Positions 61,029-64,000 of a stretch of 64,000 nt of DNA are shown here, piece after piece (positions within the stretch are counted from its first letter, which is position 1; every line of letters starts with the position of its first letter). Origin of the DNA: Clavibacter michiganensis. GTDB lineage: Bacteria; Actinomycetota; Actinomycetes; Actinomycetales; Microbacteriaceae. The translations under genes were made by a program, and so were the position numbers. Location: contig NZ_JAFBBJ010000001.1 of the NCBI RefSeq assembly GCF_016907085.1, forward strand, positions 2,232,001 to 2,296,000. Reading direction: 5' to 3'. The notes under the pieces are model-generated. The model did no database searches, was not told where the DNA came from, and saw only the letters and a list, made by a program, of their open reading frames with translations.

Positions 61029-61344
61029 GCACATACGATGCGGCCCGCGGCTGGAGATCTCCGATGTGCATGGATGCGGCGTCCGACGGCTGTTCCTGGT
61101 ACGCCGCGCGCGAGGCGGATCGTCCGGTGCGGGTCGCGCGGGCCTGCCCGCCCGCCCGATCGTCGCTCCGTTCCGAAGCCCATGCGCCGGGTCCGAGTCA
61201 CCCGGCAGGGGCCCCCTCGCTGCGCATGCGAGGGGGCCTCGCTGCGCCCGGACCCGCCGTGTCCGAGGGCGCACGACGAACGGCCCGGCGTCGTGGGCCG
61301 GGCCGTTCGAGGTGGTGCTGTCCGGGGTCGAGCCCGGGAGGGTG
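61029..61344. other. Intergenic region with two hairpins
   Basis: No gene seen. Two stem-loops occur: GGCCCCCTCGC (61210-61220) / GCGAGGGGGCC (61228-61238), and GAACGGCCCGGC (61278-61289) / GCCGGGCCGTTC (61297-61308). The latter lies 36 nt beyond the lipoprotein stop and is the probable terminator. The promoter of the SnoaL-like gene is near 61040. Confidence 0.65.
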
Positions 61345-62037
61345 CTACTTGGTGTTGACGGTGATCTTGGCGATGCCGACGACGAGCTGGTCGGTGACCG
61401 CGGTGGTGCCGAACGTGCTGTTCAGCAGGGCGGCGGCGTCGGGGCTGACCTTGACGGTGGTGCCCTCGAGGACGGCGTTGTCGCCCTCCATCTGGAGGGG
61501 CTTCAGGGTCGTGCCGTCGAGGTTGAAGATGTAGACGTCCTTCATGACCTCGCCGTCGCCGACCTGGACCGATCCGGTGAGGCGGCTGGTGCCGGGGTCG
61601 ATGACGAAGTCGGTGAGCTTCACGACGGTGGAGCCGGCGGTGAGGCTGATGCCGGAGCCGGCGTGGTCGATCTCGCCCTGGACGTAGGGGCGGTAGGACT
61701 GCTGCGGGTCGAAGTACTTCACGTTGCCGCCGGTGATGGGGAACGCGAGGGTGCCGGTGGCGCCGTCGAGGGTCGCGCCGCCGATGACGCCGGGGGTCAG
61801 GCCCAGGGTCGTGAGGGCGCCGGTGAAGCCGGAGTCGAGGGTGACCTGCGTGTTCACGCCGGTGAGGGTCGGGATCGTCGCGAGCGGGGTGGGGTTCGCC
61901 TCGGTCGTCGCGGTCGCGGCGGGCTGGGACGAGCTCGAGGACGAGGGGCTCTCGGCGGGGGTCGAGCAGGCCGCGAGGCCGACGACGAGGAAGCCCGCGG
62001 TGGCGAGGCCGAAGACGGACTTGGTGAGGTTGCGCAT
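61345..62037 (-). CDS. Secreted lipoprotein of unknown function
   Basis: 230 aa. Lipobox LAAC (Cys24), Ser/Ala/Thr linker, then a beta-rich domain (LAFPITGGNVKYFDPQQSYR, GEIDHAGSGISLTAGSTVVK, LTDFVIDPGTSRLTG). The layout recalls HtaA-like secreted beta proteins but lacks clear haem ligands; unassigned. AAAGGATC is upstream of the ATG. Confidence 0.78.
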   Translation of the reverse strand: MRNLTKSVFGLATAGFLVVGLAACSTPAESPSSSSSSQPAATATTEANPTPLATIPTLTGVNTQVTLDSGFTGALTTLGLTPGVIGGATLDGATGTLAFPITGGNVKYFDPQQSYRPYVQGEIDHAGSGISLTAGSTVVKLTDFVIDPGTSRLTGSVQVGDGEVMKDVYIFNLDGTTLKPLQMEGDNAVLEGTTVKVSPDAAALLNSTFGTTAVTDQLVVGIAKITVNTK

Positions 62038-62162
62038 GATGGATCCTTTGTTCTCAGGGCGGCCGACGTGGTCGCCGGTTGGAGTCGGATGGTGCTTCGG
62101 CGCCCCTCGCCGAGGCGATGGGTCCCGTGATGCTTTCGTGATCTCGCGGGTCCCGATCCGGG

Positions 62163-62807
62163 TCATCGCTGCATGCCGAGGCGCTGGTCGCCGTCGACCC
62201 GGAGGGTCACGGATCCAGTCGTGCCCTGGGCGGTCGTGGGTGCGGACTCGGCCAGACGCACCGTGACGCGCAGGTAATCCCGGCCGCCGACCGCGCGAGC
62301 GGGGGAGGCGGGCAGCGCGAACCGCCCGGTCGCGGGGCGGTCGGCGACGACGGAGGTCGTCGTGCCGGAGCAGACCGCGGTGCCGGGTGCGCCCGTCCAC
62401 GCGACCGTGCAGCGGTCGAACGCCACCTGGAGGCCGTCGGACGTGCTCGCGACGGCCGTCCCGCCGAGCGTGACCCGGAGCTCCCGCGCCGCGACGGTGC
62501 CGGTGTTCGCGAGGTCCACGAGACGCACCTGGGCGTCGCCCGGCCGCAGCCCGGTGATCGGGACGGCGAGCTGATCGGCTCCGCCCCCGCCCCAGTCGAG
62601 CTCCACGGCGCCCGCGCCCACGGTGACCCGCGACGTGGAGCGGTCGGTGAACACGGCGTACGCGGTGCCGGCGCCCGCGAGGGCGAGGACCACCGCGATC
62701 GCGGGGACGAGCAGAGGACGGGCGCGGCGGATCCGGCGGCGTGCGGCACGGCGGCCGTGCGGCGCGGGCGCGGCGGGGGCGGCGGGCGCGGCGCGATGGC
62801 GGGGCAT
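62163..62807 (-). CDS. TasA/CalY-like secreted protein (second module)
   Basis: 214 aa. A basic N-terminus (RRAARRRIRRARPLLV) precedes a signal (PAIAVVLALAGAGTAYAVFT), then TDRSTSRVTVGAGAVELDWG typical of SipW-processed fibre proteins, with LDLANTGTVAAREL-like (VDLANTGTVAARELRV) blocks. It follows a SipW-like peptidase with a 1-nt overlap (TGATG). Confidence 0.78.
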   Translation of the reverse strand: MPRHRAAPAAPAAPAPHGRRAARRRIRRARPLLVPAIAVVLALAGAGTAYAVFTDRSTSRVTVGAGAVELDWGGGGADQLAVPITGLRPGDAQVRLVDLANTGTVAARELRVTLGGTAVASTSDGLQVAFDRCTVAWTGAPGTAVCSGTTTSVVADRPATGRFALPASPARAVGGRDYLRVTVRLAESAPTTAQGTTGSVTLRVDGDQRLGMQR

Positions 62808-63454
62808 CAGGCCGGCTCGCCGGTCGTGCGCGGCGGACGACGCCAGATGACCGTCAGCAGCCAGATGGTGCCCGTCGCGCCGACGACCGCGAACGCGATC
62901 GCGCGGGTGATGGGGTCGCCGAGCCAGACGAACGGCCAGCCGAGGAAGGGCACGACCGACGTGCGCTCCCACACGGCGTCGTCGCCGATGGTGACGATCC
63001 ACGGATCGGCGGAGGGGTTGTTGTCGCCCTTGGTCTGGATGGCGAGCCGGTCGTCCGACCAGCCGTCGAGGTTCGCCGCGTCCTCCGGGCCGAAGACGTG
63101 CGTGACGCGGTGGATCACCCGCACGCGCGGGCCGCTGGGGGCCGTGAAGACGACGACGTCTCCTTCCGCCACCTCCGCGCGGGGCGTGGGGGCGGTGATC
63201 GCGAGGGAGCCGACGGGCATGCCGGGCGCCATCGAGTTCGACAGGACCGGGACGAAGCGGGTGACGCCGAGCGCGGAGAGCGCGACGACCGCGATCACGG
63301 CCAGCCCGACGGCCGCCGTGAGGAGCCCGCCGAGGGCCCCGAGGGCGCGGCGGGCCGGGCTGCGGCGGGCCGGGCTGCGGCGGGCCGTGCTGCGGCGGGC
63401 CGGCGCTGCGGCCGGGGCGGCGGGCGCGACGTCGGCGGCGCGGTCGCGGGTCAC
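62807..63454 (-). CDS. SipW-like type I signal peptidase (second module)
   Basis: 215 aa from GTG. Catalytic S74 (LSNSMAPGMPVGSL) and H115 (VIHRVTHVF), then KGDNNPSADPW. Two membrane helices. Residues 20-36 are an Arg/Ser/Pro repeat ([17 protein letters not shown]) from a 15-bp DNA repeat. It probably processes the TasA-like protein downstream and perhaps the LPVTG protein upstream. Confidence 0.9.
   Translation of the reverse strand: MTRDRAADVAPAAPAAAPARRSTARRSPARRSPARRALGALGGLLTAAVGLAVIAVVALSALGVTRFVPVLSNSMAPGMPVGSLAITAPTPRAEVAEGDVVVFTAPSGPRVRVIHRVTHVFGPEDAANLDGWSDDRLAIQTKGDNNPSADPWIVTIGDDAVWERTSVVPFLGWPFVWLGDPITRAIAFAVVGATGTIWLLTVIWRRPPRTTGEPA
63347..63406 (-). repeat. 15-bp tandem repeats in the second sipW-like gene
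   Basis: Four units of GCGGCGGGCCGGGCT or near variants at 63347, 63362, 63377 and 63392. In frame, giving the repeated RRSPA in the peptidase N-terminus. Confidence 0.85.
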
Positions 63455-64000
63455 GAGCCGGCCTCGACGGTGCGGCGTCGGCGGCGGCCGGCGAGCAGCA
63501 GGATCCCGCCGCCGAGCAGGGCGAGCAGGGCGCCGGCCAGGGCGGAGGCGATGTCGCGGCCGGTGACGGGGAGCAGATCGCGCGGGGCGTCGGCGGCCGG
63601 GGCGGATCCCGCGGGCGCCGTGCCCGTGCCGCTCCCGTCGCCCGGGCCGGTCCCGGACCCCGTGCCGGTGCCGCCGCCGGTGGACGGATCCGTGCCGGTG
63701 CCCGCCTCGTCGACGAGGGCGAAGCCGATGCGCACCATGCCGGCGGTGGACTCCATCCCGTTGTCGGCGCCGGACGGGAACCGCACGCGCACGGCGATGC
63801 CCACGGTCTCGCCTCTGCCGAGCGGGGTGCGCGTGACGACGCGGTCGAGCGTGGCGGCGGGACCGGATCCGAGGCGCTCGACGGGGCCGCGGCAGCGCAT
63901 GGGCGCCGTGAGGGTCTCGAAGCCGTCCTCGCAGAGCCGGACGGACAGCTGGATCCCGCCCAGGGCGTCGCCGGTGAGGGCCATCGAGCGCATCGAGTCG
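63451..64000 (-). CDS. LPVTG-anchored surface protein with TasA-like region, 5'-partial
   Basis: The last about 182 codons are present and the frame stays open to the window edge. A beta-rich region (LGGIQLSVRLCEDGFETLTA, GETVGIAVRVRFPSGADNGM) resembles CalY/TasA-type domains. It leads through a Gly/Thr/Ser/Pro spacer to LPVTG, a membrane helix and RRRRR tail, a complete sortase sorting signal. It overlaps the sipW-like gene by 4 bp. An internal ATG at 63993 is unlikely to be the real start. Confidence 0.85.
   Translation of the reverse strand, partial: DSMRSMALTGDALGGIQLSVRLCEDGFETLTAPMRCRGPVERLGSGPAATLDRVVTRTPLGRGETVGIAVRVRFPSGADNGMESTAGMVRIGFALVDEAGTGTDPSTGGGTGTGSGTGPGDGSGTGTAPAGSAPAADAPRDLLPVTGRDIASALAGALLALLGGGILLLAGRRRRRTVEAGS

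Noticed and set aside
1..64000. CRISPR array
   Set aside because: The only regular repeats (24-bp, 15-bp, 6-bp) are direct tandem units without spacers.

Overview
This is a high-GC actinobacterial chromosome segment, most likely from Microbacteriaceae and probably Clavibacter or a close relative. The evidence is the extreme GC3, frequent GTGA/ATGA stop-start overlaps, a leucine tRNA beside fhaA, a fragment that may belong to the Clavibacter-type secreted serine proteases, and a large excess of the palindrome GGATCC. No phage, transposase or CRISPR array was seen.

Region 1 (1-10.4 kb) is chromosomal backbone. It holds the start of fhaA, tRNA-Leu(CAG), an MprF/DUF2156-type membrane protein, a NarL-type two-component pair, and a probable zinc-limitation module (zinc-free ribosomal L36 and a degenerate CobW-like protein, divergent from a Zur-like palindrome). 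It ends with a RecQ helicase.

Region 2 (8.5-19.8 kb) is a carbohydrate locus: Gfo/Idh oxidoreductase, TIM-barrel isomerase, M81 hydrolase, ROK regulator, ROK kinase, two ABC permeases, a lipoprotein binding protein and CutC. No ABC ATPase is encoded here.

Region 3 (19.9-22.7 kb) is a mosaic with lower GC. A decapitated serine protease abuts an Rhs C-terminal tip. Two Rhs tips are present, each followed by a tiny two-helix membrane protein and a terminator. They look like orphan Rhs toxin/immunity cassettes with membrane-type tips and are the best candidate for an undescribed system.

Region 4 (22.7-36.3 kb) carries glutaminase, alpha/beta hydrolases, a second isomerase plus Gfo/Idh pair, MerR, DeoR and TetR regulators, and a DHA2-type exporter with a 37-bp palindromic operator.

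Region 5 (35.6-43.3 kb) is a tightly coupled nitrogen operon: APC permease, two DUF1989 proteins, a urea/guanidine carboxylase and a TetR regulator. Its promoter has a well-formed GlnR site and a separate palindrome. No allophanate hydrolase gene is in the window.

Region 6 (43.3-51.8 kb) holds a carboxylic acid reductase with a triplicated RBS/start unit, an SDR, and an ECF sigma/RskA anti-sigma pair divergent from a CHRD protein and a class F-like sortase. The divergent transcripts share an identical promoter layout (GATGAAC-N17-CGTAT). A 24-bp tandem repeat covers the sortase stop codon.

Region 7 (51.9-64 kb) is surface-oriented: an Ig-like repeat protein, pyroglutamyl peptidase, MFS, phosphotransferase, NUDIX and MarR genes, and two separate SipW/TasA-like modules. 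One adds a LamG protein; the other ends with an LPVTG-anchored protein that runs off the window.
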